Shown: positions 33,833-43,048, counted from the stretch's first letter. The stretch: DNA of 64,000 bases from Williamsia muralis (GCF_002735905.1 NZ_PEBD01000008.1:558001-622000); one strand, 5' to 3'. Translations and numbers: made by a program. Notes: a model not told the origin generated them from the letters alone.

Positions 33833-34372
33833 CTACAGGCTGCCGCCGGCGACACCGGGTGCGGTGGCATCCGTCTTGGCCGCGGTGCCGACCTCGCGGG
33901 CGACGAAGTTCTCGAGGTCGAAGAGATTGCCTTCGCACCGATCGGCGACGGTCTGCAGGGTGCGCATCACCGCGACCTCTTCGATCTGCTCCTTGAGGAA
34001 CCACTGCATGAACTGCTCGCCCAGGTAGTCACCTTCGTCGCGGGCCGTCTTGGCCAATTCGACGATCTGGTCGGTGACACGCTGCTCTTGCGAGAGTGCC
34101 ACCTTGATCGGGGCGCGGTAGTCGGCGAACGAGTTCTCCGGCTGATCGATGCCCGGGGTGTGCACCACCATGTCGCGGTCGAGGAAGTACTGCACGATCA
34201 TCATCGCGTGGTTGCGTTCTTCGACAGCCTGGGCGTAGAAGTGCTTGGCCAACTGAGGCAGGTCTTCGTTGTCGTAGTAAGCCGCAATGGCGATGTACTG
34301 CTGTGACGCAGAGAATTCTTGACGAATCTGGTCGTGCAGGAGCTCATGGAAGCGGGTTCGAATTGTGCTCAT
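33833..34372 (-). CDS. bfrB: Ferritin (BfrB-type)
   Basis: A 179-aa non-heme ferritin. Ferroxidase-site residues are visible in LLHDQIRQEFSASQQYIAI (Glu), QAVEERNHAMMIVQYF (Glu and His) and WFLKEQIEEVAVM (Gln/Glu). The four-helix bundle is complete and the tail is short and Ala/Gly-rich. It stores iron and, in mycobacteria, the corresponding gene is activated by iron-loaded IdeR. An IdeR-like box 80-100 nt upstream fits that role. ATG start; monocistronic, ending at a strong terminator. Confidence 0.93.
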   Translation of the reverse strand: MSTIRTRFHELLHDQIRQEFSASQQYIAIAAYYDNEDLPQLAKHFYAQAVEERNHAMMIVQYFLDRDMVVHTPGIDQPENSFADYRAPIKVALSQEQRVTDQIVELAKTARDEGDYLGEQFMQWFLKEQIEEVAVMRTLQTVADRCEGNLFDLENFVAREVGTAAKTDATAPGVAGGSL

Positions 34373-34450
34373 GACGACCAGGTTAGGGCCAGGTGAAAGC
34401 CGTTGTCATCCAAGCTCATCCTTACTAAGGGTGGCATTGCCGAACCTGTC

Positions 34451-34469
34451 TCAGGGAAGGTTTACCTTG
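34451..34469 (-). promoter_or_regulatory. IdeR-type iron box upstream of ferritin
   Basis: tcagggaaggtttaccttg matches the 19-bp IdeR consensus at 15 of 19 positions and contains the palindrome AAGGTTTACCTT. It lies about 80-97 nt upstream of the ferritin start, far enough to act as an activator site. A second, weaker half site (AGGTTAGGG, 34380-34388) lies at the start of the leader. Confidence 0.6.
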
Positions 34470-34528
34470 GCTGACAACAACTTCAGAGCTCGATACGTGC
34501 GATCGGCGCGGTACGCGCTGCCGGTGCT

Positions 34529-35623
34529 TCACACTGCATCATCGAGCCGGCGACGCGCGATCCGGTCGGCGGCGACACCGGCCGCTATGCTCTCGCGGGC
34601 CGCGGTCTGGAGTACGAATGTCATTGTGTCGAAGACGGATTCGACGCGCTTGCGTACCTCTTCGCGGGTGCGCCCGCGGAGCTCGCCCTCGACCTGGATG
34701 AGCCCACCGGAATTGGCCACATAATCCGGTACCCACACGATTCCGCGGTTGACGAGCGTCCTCTCGGCCTCAGGGGTGAGCAACTGGTTGTTGGCGGCGC
34801 CGCAGACGATGGATGTGTTCAGCGTCTCACTGGTGGCTACGTCCAACGTGCCACCGAGCGCACACGGGGCATAGACGTCGAGGCGCTCGGCGCGGACGTC
34901 CGCCGCCACCTTCGTGCGGGGGAAAGTATGCAGCACGCGGTCGAGTGAGGGCTGGTAGACGTCGGAGACCAGTACCTCGGCGCCGGCATCTGTCAGGAGC
35001 GACACGAGCTCGAAGCCCACCTTTCCCGCACCCTCCACGCCCACCGTGCGTCCGGCGAGTTCGCGTTCGCCCCAAACCTGTACTGCCGCTGCGCGCATGG
35101 CCTGGAACACCCCGAGGGCGGTGTTGGGCCCGCTGTCACCCGATCCGCCGGCAGCCGTGTTCCGGCCGACTACGTGTGCGGTCGATTCGCCGATGATGTC
35201 GAGATCGTCGCTGTTCGTGCCCACATCGCCGGCCGTGACATACAGACCGTCGAGTCTTTCCACGAATCGGCCATAGGCGCGCAACAACTCCGGCGTCTTG
35301 ATGGCCCGCGGATCACCGAGGATGACGGCCTTGCCTCCGCCGAGGTCGAGTCCGGCTGCCGCAGCCTTGTACGTCATCCCGCGTGACAGCCGCAAAACAT
35401 CTGTGAGCGCGGCATTTTCATCAACGTAGGAATGAAACCGGGTGCCGCCGAGGGCGGGTCCCAGCGAAGTGGAGTGCAAGGCGATGATGGCCTGCAGACC
35501 GCTTGTGCTGTCCTGGCAGAACACCACCTGCTCGTGCGCGGGCTCGTCGATGGGGAAGTCTGATCGACCGAACACGTGGCTTGTGGCCGACTCTGCGGAC
35601 AGAGGGGTGACGGTGACGGACAT
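34529..35623 (-). CDS. Leu/Val/Phe-type amino acid dehydrogenase
   Basis: A 364-aa Glu/Leu/Phe/Val dehydrogenase. Substrate-binding residues are in LGPALGGTRFHSY and GMTYKAAAAGLDLGGGKAVI (the catalytic Lys pair), the Asp in VTAGDVGTNSDDL, and the NAD loop GVEGAGKVGFELVSLL. It oxidatively deaminates branched-chain (or aromatic) amino acids to 2-oxo acids. The adjacent Lrp regulator and branched-chain keto acid dehydrogenase strongly favour a valine/leucine role, feeding the keto acids to the Bkd complex. Confidence 0.9.
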   Translation of the reverse strand: MSVTVTPLSAESATSHVFGRSDFPIDEPAHEQVVFCQDSTSGLQAIIALHSTSLGPALGGTRFHSYVDENAALTDVLRLSRGMTYKAAAAGLDLGGGKAVILGDPRAIKTPELLRAYGRFVERLDGLYVTAGDVGTNSDDLDIIGESTAHVVGRNTAAGGSGDSGPNTALGVFQAMRAAAVQVWGERELAGRTVGVEGAGKVGFELVSLLTDAGAEVLVSDVYQPSLDRVLHTFPRTKVAADVRAERLDVYAPCALGGTLDVATSETLNTSIVCGAANNQLLTPEAERTLVNRGIVWVPDYVANSGGLIQVEGELRGRTREEVRKRVESVFDTMTFVLQTAARESIAAGVAADRIARRRLDDAV

Positions 35624-35718
35624 GGAAACCTCCGGGTAGGTGGTCGAGGGTTAAGTGTGCATCCAGCTGCACGAATGTTGTCCCGGAGCGGCGAAGTGGT
35701 CAACAGCAAGCCGGATAT

Positions 35719-35760
35719 TTGCGCAATGTGCACATTCTGTTGCGCGTGCTCGCTGTTGCG
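35719..35760. promoter_or_regulatory. Repeated TTGCGCA boxes upstream of the amino acid dehydrogenase
   Basis: TTGCGCAA (35719-35726), TTGCGC (35740-35745) and TTGCG (35756-35760) are spaced 21 and 16 bp apart in the gap between the dehydrogenase and the Lrp-type gene. The same ATGCGCAA word occurs at the bkd promoter side (36317-36324). Candidate binding sites of the Lrp-type regulator. Confidence 0.4.
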
Positions 35761-35799
35761 TTGCTCAGATTGCGGCCTCTGTGACTGCGCGGCCTGGCC

Positions 35800-36273
35800 T
35801 CACCGACCGCGCGCGAGACGCTCGAGCAGGGGGCGGGTCCGATATGGGATCGCATCGCGCATGGCCACCGACATGGTGGTCCGTTCGACGCCGGGCACCG
35901 CCAGGATGAGCCCGGCCACGCGATACAAGTCGTCGGCGTCGAGGGCAGCGACCGCGATGAGAAGGTCTGCGTCGCCCGAGATCCCGGTCACCTCGACCAC
36001 CTCGGGGATGTCGCCGAAGAGGGCGATGATCGGTTCGAGTCGGTGCTGGTCGACGACCGCGCTGATGTAGGCACGGAGCGTGTATCCGAGGTCTCTGGTG
36101 GAGATCAGTCGGTCCATCGGCGCCAGGACCCGTCGCTCTTCCCATCTGGCCAACCGGGATTGCACGGTGTTCCTGGCCATCTGGAGGGCGGCCGCCAACT
36201 GCACCCCGGTGGCGCGTGGGGTCTCGCAGAGGGCGAGCAGAAGGCGGGCGTCGGAGCGGTCGAACTTCGTCAT
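35800..36273 (-). CDS. bkdR: Lrp/AsnC-family regulator (BkdR-like)
   Basis: A 157-aa regulator: an HTH at residues 5-55 (DARLLLALCETPRATGVQLA, then MARNTVQSRLARWEE) and a RAM ligand domain (about 65-140) with YISAVVDQHRL and VTGISGDADLLIAV. It lies between the branched-chain dehydrogenase and the bkd operon, divergent from bkd, as in mycobacteria. It likely senses branched-chain amino acids. ATG at 36273; upstream ATGs at 36297 and 36324 are less likely. Confidence 0.85.
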   Translation of the reverse strand: MTKFDRSDARLLLALCETPRATGVQLAAALQMARNTVQSRLARWEERRVLAPMDRLISTRDLGYTLRAYISAVVDQHRLEPIIALFGDIPEVVEVTGISGDADLLIAVAALDADDLYRVAGLILAVPGVERTTMSVAMRDAIPYRTRPLLERLARGR

Positions 36274-36316
36274 GTCGCACAGTGTCGCACGTCTCATCGC
36301 CGCGAAGTTGGTCAAA

Positions 36317-36324
36317 ATGCGCAA
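36317..36324. promoter_or_regulatory. TTGCGCAT box between bkdR and bkdA
   Basis: ATGCGCAA (TTGCGCAT on the minus strand) lies in the divergent bkdR-bkdA promoter region and shares TTGCGCA with the boxes before the amino acid dehydrogenase. Single short match, hence low confidence. Confidence 0.3.
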
Positions 36325-36429
36325 GTTCGATCACAGCTCTTGTGCAGTGTGGCGCTCACTGGTTGCCTGACGTGCACCGAATGAACCGTGGGCGAATGCC
36401 CACGTCAGCCCTGGCGAGTGGAGGCCCCG

Positions 36430-37515
36430 GTGATCGACAACGACGATCTGGTCCAACTGATCAGCCCGACGGGCGAGAGACTCGAGCACCCCGAGTACTC
36501 CGATCTCGTCTCCGACATCGACGTGGACGCGTTGCTGCGTCTCTACGAGGACCTGGTGGTGGTGCGTCGCATAGACGCCGAGGCCACCGCTCTGCAGCGA
36601 CAGGGAGAGCTCGGCCTTTGGGCGCCGCTGCTTGGTCAGGAGGCCGCGCAGGTCGGCTCGGCGCGGGCGATCGATCCCCAGGACTTCGTTTTCGCCAGTT
36701 ACCGCGAGCACGCGGTCGCCTACTGCCGTGACGTCGACCCGGCCCACATGCTCCGGTTCTGGCGAGGCTCCACTCATTCGGGCTGGAACCCCTATGAGTA
36801 CCGGATGACCACACCGGCGATCATCGTGGGCGCGCAGGCGTTGCACGCCACCGGCTATGCGCTCGGTATGCAGTTCGACGGCGTGGACGGTGCCGCGATC
36901 ACGTACTTCGGTGACGGGGCCACCAGCCAGGGCGACATCTCCGAAGCCTTCGGATTCGCCGCGAGTTTCCATGCCCCCGTTGTCTTCTTCTGCCAGAACA
37001 ACCAGTGGGCGATCTCCGAACCGGTCTCGTTGCAGTCGCGTGTGACCATCGCCGAACGCGGGCGGGGTTTCGGGGTGCCGAGTGTGCGGGTCGACGGTAA
37101 CGACGTACTTGCCGTCATCGCGGTCACCCGCGCGGCGTTGGCGCGGGCTCGAGAAGGCAGTGGCCCGACACTGATCGAGGCCGTCACCTACCGGATGGGA
37201 CCGCACACCACCTCCGACGACCCGACGCGATATCGGCCCGCGGCGCTGGACGACGAATGGCGGGCCAAGGACCCTCTCGACCGGGTGCGGGCGCTGCTCG
37301 ACGCGGCAGGCGTCCTGACCGACGATGTCCTCGAAAGGATCCGGAATCAATCGGACACAACCGCAGCCGAACTACGACGCGGCTGCCTCGAGACCGTCGA
37401 ACCGACGCCGCTGTCGATGTTCGACGAGGTCTATGCCGAACAACACCCCTTGATCGACGAGGAACGACGCGAGTTCGCCTCGTACCTGCAAGGATTCGAA
37501 GGAGACGTCCGATGA
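36430..37515 (+). CDS. bkdA: Branched-chain 2-oxoacid dehydrogenase E1 component, alpha subunit
   Basis: A 361-aa thiamine diphosphate enzyme. The ThDP motif is GDG (161-163) to NN (190-191) within YFGDGATSQGDISEAFG and FFCQNNQWAIS. The substrate loop is TYRMGPHTTSDDPTRYR. It decarboxylates branched-chain 2-oxo acids and reductively acylates the E2 lipoyl arm, with the beta subunit. The GTG at 36430 has GGAGG 5 nt upstream and is preferred over a GTG at 36388. First gene of the four-gene bkd operon; ATGA overlap with bkdB. Confidence 0.92.
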   Translation: MIDNDDLVQLISPTGERLEHPEYSDLVSDIDVDALLRLYEDLVVVRRIDAEATALQRQGELGLWAPLLGQEAAQVGSARAIDPQDFVFASYREHAVAYCRDVDPAHMLRFWRGSTHSGWNPYEYRMTTPAIIVGAQALHATGYALGMQFDGVDGAAITYFGDGATSQGDISEAFGFAASFHAPVVFFCQNNQWAISEPVSLQSRVTIAERGRGFGVPSVRVDGNDVLAVIAVTRAALARAREGSGPTLIEAVTYRMGPHTTSDDPTRYRPAALDDEWRAKDPLDRVRALLDAAGVLTDDVLERIRNQSDTTAAELRRGCLETVEPTPLSMFDEVYAEQHPLIDEERREFASYLQGFEGDVR

Positions 37516-38507
37516 GCGCCCCGGCGATCACCCCTGCGGTCATGCCGATCGGCAAGGCCATCAACTCCGGCCTGCGCAAAGCGATGGAGAAGGATCCGAA
37601 GGTGATGCTCCTCGGCGAGGACATCGGCAAGCTCGGAGGTGTGTTCCGGGTGACCGACGGTCTGCAGAAGGACTTCGGACCGCAGCGGGTCATCGACACC
37701 CCCTTGGCCGAATCCGGGATCATCGGCACGGCAGTGGGTCTGGCGATGCGCGGCTACCGGCCCGTGTGTGAGATCCAGTTCGACGGATTCATCTACCCGG
37801 CGTTCGACCAGATCGTCTCGCAGGTCGCCAAGCTGCACTACCGCACCGGCGGCAACGTGAAGATGCCCATCACGATCCGGGTTCCCTACGGCGGTGGAAT
37901 CGGTGCGATCGAGCACCACTCGGAGTCGCCCGAGGGCTACTTCGCCGCGACCGCTGGTCTGCGTGTGGTCACCTGCGGTACCTCCGCGGACGCCCACCAG
38001 ATGATCCAGCAGGCTATCGAGTCCGACGACCCGGTGCTGTTCTTCGAACCCAAGCGCCGGTACTGGGAGAAGGGGCCGCTAGCCGAGCCCGGGGATGCCT
38101 ACCCGCTGCACAAGGCCCGCGTCGTCACGCCAGGCTCGGATGTCACCCTGGTCGCCTACGGACCGCTGGTCACCACTGCGGTGCAGGCGGCGAAGATCGC
38201 TGCGGGCGAGGGCCGTTCGATCGAGGTGATCGATCTGCGGTCGATCTCACCGCTTGATGTCGACACCGTTGCCGACTCGGTGCGCCGCACCGGGCGTCTG
38301 GTGATCACCCATGAGGCCCCGGTGTTCCTGGGTATCGGCGCGGAACTCGCGGCGCGCATCGGTGAGCGCTGCTTCTTTCATCTCGAGGCCCCGATCGCCC
38401 GCGTGGGCGGATTCACCCTGCCGTATCCGCCGGCCAAGCTCGAAGAACACTTCCTTCCCGACGTCGACCGCATCCTCGACGCCGTCGACCGCACGTTCGC
38501 ATCGTAG
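37512..38507 (+). CDS. bkdB: Branched-chain 2-oxoacid dehydrogenase E1 component, beta subunit
   Basis: A 331-aa beta subunit. Typical motifs are VMLLGEDIGKLGGVFRVTDG, RVIDTPLAESGIIGTAVG, YPAFDQIVSQVAKLHYRTGG and FEPKRRYWEKG (loop of branched-chain enzymes). The final transketolase C-domain includes LRSISPLDVDTV and VTHEAP-type strands. The ATG at 37512 overlaps the alpha stop as ATGA, which fixes the start and suggests 1:1 synthesis of alpha and beta. Confidence 0.92.
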   Translation: MSAPAITPAVMPIGKAINSGLRKAMEKDPKVMLLGEDIGKLGGVFRVTDGLQKDFGPQRVIDTPLAESGIIGTAVGLAMRGYRPVCEIQFDGFIYPAFDQIVSQVAKLHYRTGGNVKMPITIRVPYGGGIGAIEHHSESPEGYFAATAGLRVVTCGTSADAHQMIQQAIESDDPVLFFEPKRRYWEKGPLAEPGDAYPLHKARVVTPGSDVTLVAYGPLVTTAVQAAKIAAGEGRSIEVIDLRSISPLDVDTVADSVRRTGRLVITHEAPVFLGIGAELAARIGERCFFHLEAPIARVGGFTLPYPPAKLEEHFLPDVDRILDAVDRTFAS

Positions 38508-38517
38508 GAGCCAGCTC

Positions 38518-39876
38518 ATGTCGACAACGCAGACCTTCTTGCTCCCCGACCTCGGCGAGGGACTCACCGAGGCCGAATTGCTCACCTGGCTTGTGAAGGT
38601 CGGGGACACAGTCGAACTCAACCAGAACATCGCCGAGGTCGAGACGGCCAAAGCATCGGTCGAACTGCCCTCTCCCTATGCGGGAACCGTTGTGGCGCTC
38701 TATGCAGACGAGGGAGCCACCATCGAGGTGGGTCGGCCGTTCATCGACATCGCCGTCGGGGGCGCCGCCACGCAGAACCACACGCCGACTGCCCCGCAGA
38801 ACCCCGTCTCATCAGGCCCTGCCCCGTCGGACTCACGTCCCGCGGGCAAGGAACGCACGCCGGTGCTTGTCGGGTACGGCGTCGCCGAGGAGAGCACGGG
38901 ACGGCGTCGACGGCGGACGAACACGGCCACCGTGTCGGCAGTGGATGCTGTTGTGACAGAGCAGGAGCGCCCGCTGGCCGCGCCGCCGGTCCGGTTCGCA
39001 GCCAAGCAGAACGGTGTCGATCTGGTCGAGGTGCCCGCCACCGGCGGTCGGGGGCAGGTCACCCGCGACGACCTCGAGCAGTACCTGGCCCGATCAGCTG
39101 CCGACCCGGTGTCCGAGCTCTTACCCGAACCCGCCGCAGCTTCGGGCGAATCCGCCCAACCTGGCGCGGCGGTGCTGGACGAAGAACGCACCCCGATCAA
39201 GGGGGTCCGCAAACACACCGCCGACGCCATGGTCCGCAGTGCCTTCACCGCACCGCATGTCACCGAGTTCGTCACCGTGGACGTCACCCCGGCCGTCGAT
39301 CTGCTCGCACAACTCAAGGAGTCCAAGCACTTCCGGTCGGTACGCATCACGCCGCTGGCCTTGGTGGCCAAGGCGCTGCTCGTGGCACTGCGGTCCAATC
39401 CGTCGCTCAACTCTGCGTGGGACGAGGCTAATCAGGAGATCGTCACCAAGCGCTACGTCAACCTGGGAATCGCAGCGGCGACCCCGCGCGGCCTCATGGT
39501 GCCCAACATCAAGAACGCCCACGCGTTGAGCCTGCGTGACCTCGCCGAAGCGCTCACCACCTTGACGACTACGGCGAAAGAAGGGCGCACCGGTCCACAA
39601 GACCTGTCCGCGGGCACCATCACGATCACCAATGTCGGTGTGTTCGGGGTGGATTCGGGAACGCCGATCCTCAACCCCGGCGAGGCGGCCATCCTGTGCT
39701 TCGGCGCAATCCGTCGACAGCCGTGGGAACACCGGGGTGAGATCGCCCTGCGATCGGTGACCACGCTCAGTCTCTCGTTCGACCACCGGCTGGTCGACGG
39801 CGAGCAGGGATCTCGTTTTCTCGCAACCATTGCCGACATCCTTTCCGATCCCGTCACGCTGATCGCGCTGAGCTGA
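38518..39876 (+). CDS. bkdC: Branched-chain 2-oxoacid dehydrogenase E2 (dihydrolipoamide acyltransferase)
   Basis: A 452-aa three-domain E2. One lipoyl domain (about 1-82) carries the modified lysine K45 in VETAKASVEL; a Pro/Ala-rich linker follows; the peripheral-subunit binding domain (about 158-195) is VRFAAKQNGVDLVEVPATGG plus RGQVTRDDLEQYL; the catalytic core ends with the active-site motif SFDHRLVDGEQG. It transfers the acyl group to CoA. Start ATG at 38518 after AGGAG, 10 nt after bkdB. Confidence 0.93.
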   Translation: MSTTQTFLLPDLGEGLTEAELLTWLVKVGDTVELNQNIAEVETAKASVELPSPYAGTVVALYADEGATIEVGRPFIDIAVGGAATQNHTPTAPQNPVSSGPAPSDSRPAGKERTPVLVGYGVAEESTGRRRRRTNTATVSAVDAVVTEQERPLAAPPVRFAAKQNGVDLVEVPATGGRGQVTRDDLEQYLARSAADPVSELLPEPAAASGESAQPGAAVLDEERTPIKGVRKHTADAMVRSAFTAPHVTEFVTVDVTPAVDLLAQLKESKHFRSVRITPLALVAKALLVALRSNPSLNSAWDEANQEIVTKRYVNLGIAAATPRGLMVPNIKNAHALSLRDLAEALTTLTTTAKEGRTGPQDLSAGTITITNVGVFGVDSGTPILNPGEAAILCFGAIRRQPWEHRGEIALRSVTTLSLSFDHRLVDGEQGSRFLATIADILSDPVTLIALS

Positions 39877-39898
39877 GCGCACACCCGGAGGAAAAGCC

Positions 39899-41275
39899 AT
39901 GACCGACATCCCCGACGTCCTGATCCTGGGAGGCGGGTCGGGTGGGTACGCTGCAGCCTTCCGCGCCGCCCAACTCGGCAAGACCGTCACCCTCATCGAA
40001 GAAGGCAAGGTGGGAGGGACCTGCCTGCATCGCGGCTGTATCCCCACCAAGGCGTTGCTCCATGCAGCCGAGGTCGCCGACACGGTTGCCCACGCATCCA
40101 AGGTCGGGATCGGCGCCGAGCTCACCAAGGTCGACGTGGCGGGAATCCACGCGTACAAGAACTCGGTGGTCGACCGCTTGTACCGAGGCCTGCAAGGACT
40201 GGTGAAAGCCCACCGGGTCGAGATCGTGAACGGCACCGGCCGCTATATCGGGGGACGCAGCGTCGAAGTCGGGGGGACCACGTTCACCGGACGATCACTG
40301 GTGCTCGCGACGGGTTCGGCAGCCCGGACGCTGCCGGGTGTCGACAGCGGTGGTCGAGTCCTGACGAGTGATGACGCCCTCGAACTGCCCACGCTTCCCG
40401 AGCGGGTGGTGGTTCTCGGCGGTGGGGTGATCGGCGTCGAGTTCGCAAGCGTCTGGACATCTTTGGGTGCCCAGGTCACCATCGTCGAAGCGCTGCCACG
40501 ATTGATCGCCACCGAGGACGAGTGGTCGTCCAAACAACTCACCAGGGCTCTCAAGAAGCGCGGCGTGACCGTCAGGACCGATGCGCGGTGCGAGGCTGTC
40601 ACGCAACAGGCCGACGGGGTGGCCGTGGCACTGGCAGGAGGCGACCTTCTCGAGGCGGACGTTGTGCTCGTGTCGGTGGGTCGTGGTCCGCGGACGTCTG
40701 AAAATGGCTTTGCACAAGGCGGCATCGAGCTCGACGAGCGTGGATTCGTGCGCGTGGACGATGCGCTGCGTACATCTCAGGACGGGGTATACGCAGTGGG
40801 CGACATCGTCGCGGGGCCACAACTCGCCCATCGCGGTTTCGCGCATGGCATCCACGTGGCCGAGGTGATCGCCGGACGCGATCGGGTTCTCGTCGAGGAC
40901 TCCTCCATTCCGCGAGTCGCGTACTGCAATCCGGAAGTCGCATCTGTCGGGCTCACCGAGGCGCAGGCGCGTGAGAAGTACGGTGAGGTGTCAACGGTGG
41001 TCTACGATCTGGCCGGAAACGGGAAGAGTCAGATACTCGGAACCGGTGGCGGAATCAAAGTGATTCGTGCGCAGAAGGATTCGGGACCGGTCGTCGGCAT
41101 CCACATGGTGGGTGAACGCGTCGGCGAACTGATCGGCGAGGCACAACTGACCGTGGGGTGGGGCGCCTACCCGGATGACGTCGCCGCGCTTGTCCATGCT
41201 CACCCGACTCAGTCCGAAGCGCTGGGTGAGGCGCACATGGCGTTGGCGGGGCTGCCGTTGCACAGCCACGGCTGA
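39899..41275 (+). CDS. lpd: Dihydrolipoyl dehydrogenase (E3)
   Basis: A 458-aa flavoprotein disulfide reductase. The FAD loop is LILGGGSGGYAAAFRA, the redox-active pair is C42/C47 in GGTCLHRGCIPTKAL, the NAD loop is VVLGGGVIGVEFASV, the second FAD motif is GVYAVGDIV, and the catalytic His-Glu is in HAHPTQSEALGEAH. It reoxidises the E2 lipoyl group. Start ATG after GGAGGAAAAGCC; last gene of the bkd operon, giving a self-contained E1-E2-E3 complex. Confidence 0.94.
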   Translation: MTDIPDVLILGGGSGGYAAAFRAAQLGKTVTLIEEGKVGGTCLHRGCIPTKALLHAAEVADTVAHASKVGIGAELTKVDVAGIHAYKNSVVDRLYRGLQGLVKAHRVEIVNGTGRYIGGRSVEVGGTTFTGRSLVLATGSAARTLPGVDSGGRVLTSDDALELPTLPERVVVLGGGVIGVEFASVWTSLGAQVTIVEALPRLIATEDEWSSKQLTRALKKRGVTVRTDARCEAVTQQADGVAVALAGGDLLEADVVLVSVGRGPRTSENGFAQGGIELDERGFVRVDDALRTSQDGVYAVGDIVAGPQLAHRGFAHGIHVAEVIAGRDRVLVEDSSIPRVAYCNPEVASVGLTEAQAREKYGEVSTVVYDLAGNGKSQILGTGGGIKVIRAQKDSGPVVGIHMVGERVGELIGEAQLTVGWGAYPDDVAALVHAHPTQSEALGEAHMALAGLPLHSHG

Positions 41276-41290
41276 GCCCCGGCCGCTTCG

Positions 41291-41923
41291 CTAGACGGTG
41301 GCACCTCTCCCGTCGAGTGCGGAGGCCACCAGGTTGCTCACCGCAAGCGGTTCGCCCTTGTCGACTGCCGCAGCCCACTGCTCGGTTGTCGCCACGGCCG
41401 CGAAGTTGGAATTCAGCAGAACCATGATCGTCTCGTGTAGCTGCTGGGCAGATACCCTCCCGGCCTCGTTCGACAACGCTATGGCTCCGGTGGCGTCGGA
41501 GAGCACTTCGGTTGTGAACCCGAGCGACTCGGCGTGGGCGGCGGTTGCGATGTCGCAGTTGTTGGTCATGAAACCGACGATGGAGATGGTGTCGATACTG
41601 TTGTCGCGCAACCACTCCGCTGCATCTGTGCCGGCGAAGACGCTCCCGTACACCTTCTCGACACGCTTCCACTCGGGTTGGACCAGTTCGGCGACCGCGG
41701 GGTGCAGTTCACTGGCCGGCGAGCCCGTAGCGAACACGGGTGCACCTGCCGGGAGGAGATGCTGAACGACCACGACGGGAATCGACTGCGTTGTGGCGAC
41801 TTCGATCGCCCGTACGACGTTGGCCAGCGAGTCCTCACGAGGTGGGTACTGGATCTCCAGCGGGCCGTCGAAGTACTCCTGCTGGACGTCGATGACGATG
41901 AGTGCGCGTCGAGGGGACGGCAT
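41291..41923 (-). CDS. Isochorismatase-family cysteine hydrolase
   Basis: A 210-aa hydrolase. The catalytic triad is visible as Asp in LIVIDVQQEYF, Lys in RVEKVYGSVF and Cys in GFMTNNCDIATAAHAESLGF, with the cis-peptide GFMTN in front. Proteins of this type hydrolyse amides (nicotinamidase, N-carbamoyl compounds) or isochorismate; the substrate is unknown. It is divergent from an AraC-like gene that probably controls it. It converges on the lpd gene with 15 bp between stops. Confidence 0.87.
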   Translation of the reverse strand: MPSPRRALIVIDVQQEYFDGPLEIQYPPREDSLANVVRAIEVATTQSIPVVVVQHLLPAGAPVFATGSPASELHPAVAELVQPEWKRVEKVYGSVFAGTDAAEWLRDNSIDTISIVGFMTNNCDIATAAHAESLGFTTEVLSDATGAIALSNEAGRVSAQQLHETIMVLLNSNFAAVATTEQWAAAVDKGEPLAVSNLVASALDGRGATV

Positions 41924-42035
41924 GAATGGCTCCTTTTGGGTCAGGTGCGTGCTGGTGTGCCTGCCATTCTTCGGATCGGACGTACACTACGACAGTGGCC
42001 CATATGCACTCTTTCGATGAGATCGTGCCAATGTG

Positions 42036-43048
42036 ATGCGGATCGGCATCTACGCTTTCGACGGCATCACGTCGTTTCACCTCGCCACTCCCCAGATGGT
42101 GTTCGGCGAAGTGGCTCGGCTGGGCATCGACGCGGGATGGGAGACGTTTCTGTGGTCCGATGCGCCGGGGAGTATCAGAACGCTCGAGGGATACACGGTC
42201 GATCCGGTCGGCGGACCGGAACTGGCCGATGGGGCCGACATCATCGTTGTGCCGTCCTGGCCCGTCGATGCGCCGGTGATCGGTGATTCCCTGAGACAGA
42301 GCCTGATCCGTGCCCACGATGCGGGCGCCATCATCGTCGGGCTGTGCCTCGGTGCATTCGCCGTTGCCGATACCGGGATCCTGCACGGGCGCAGCGCGGT
42401 GACCCATTGGGAGGCGATGCCCCAACTCTCGCTCCGGCATCCGGACATCGTGCTGGACGATTCGGTCCTCTATGTCGACCACGGTGATGTGCTGACCTCA
42501 GCGGGCACCGCAGCCGCAATAGACGCGTGCCTGCACCTCATCCGCAACCACATCGGCGCGGCAGTCGCCGCCCGCGTGGCGCGAAGTCTGGTCGTGGCTC
42601 CGCATCGGGAGGGTGGGCAGGCTCAGTACATCGATCGGCCCGAGGCGCTTCCCCGCATCAACGGTGCCATCGCGGAAGTCCAGCATTGGGCACTCGAGCA
42701 CCTCGATGAACCGCTCGGTGTTGATCGCCTGGCGACACACGCCCGGATGAGCCGGCGCAGTTTCATCCGGAAGTTCACCCAGGAGACCGGATCGAGTCCT
42801 GCCAGATGGGGCGTCAACGCATCGGCGCTGCGCGGGCGCTGCTCGAGAGCACGGATTGGGGGATGGATCAGATCGCCGACGCCTGCGGGTTCGGCAGCAC
42901 CGTGACCTTCCGGCAGAACTTCGTCGCGATCCTGGCGACCAGTCCGAGCAGCTATCGCCGCCAGTTCACGACGCAGAGCACGTCCATCGGCGACCGCGTC
43001 CAGAACCGCCGGCGGGGCAGCCGAGTGCTGGTCAGCGCGCGGCGTTGA
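42036..43048 (+). pseudogene. GlxA-type AraC regulator (DJ-1/PfpI domain plus HTH), frameshifted
   Basis: The N-terminal DJ-1/PfpI domain (about 1-170; MRIGIYAFDGITSFHLATPQ, then GLCLGAFAVADTGIL) is followed by the first AraC helix-turn-helix (DRLATHARMSRRSFIRKFTQ). Near 42808, in a G run (agatggggcg), the frame breaks. The second helix-turn-helix (RIGAARALLESTDWGMDQIA and DACGFGSTVTFRQNF) continues in the next frame to 43048. One missing base would explain this, as mutation or sequencing error. It probably regulated the divergent isochorismatase gene. The 3' end overlaps the convergent monooxygenase by 17 bp. Confidence 0.8.

Noticed and set aside
36331-37350. 339-codon minus-strand frame
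   Set aside because: Antisense to bkdA; the bkd operon with thiamine-diphosphate motifs is unambiguous.
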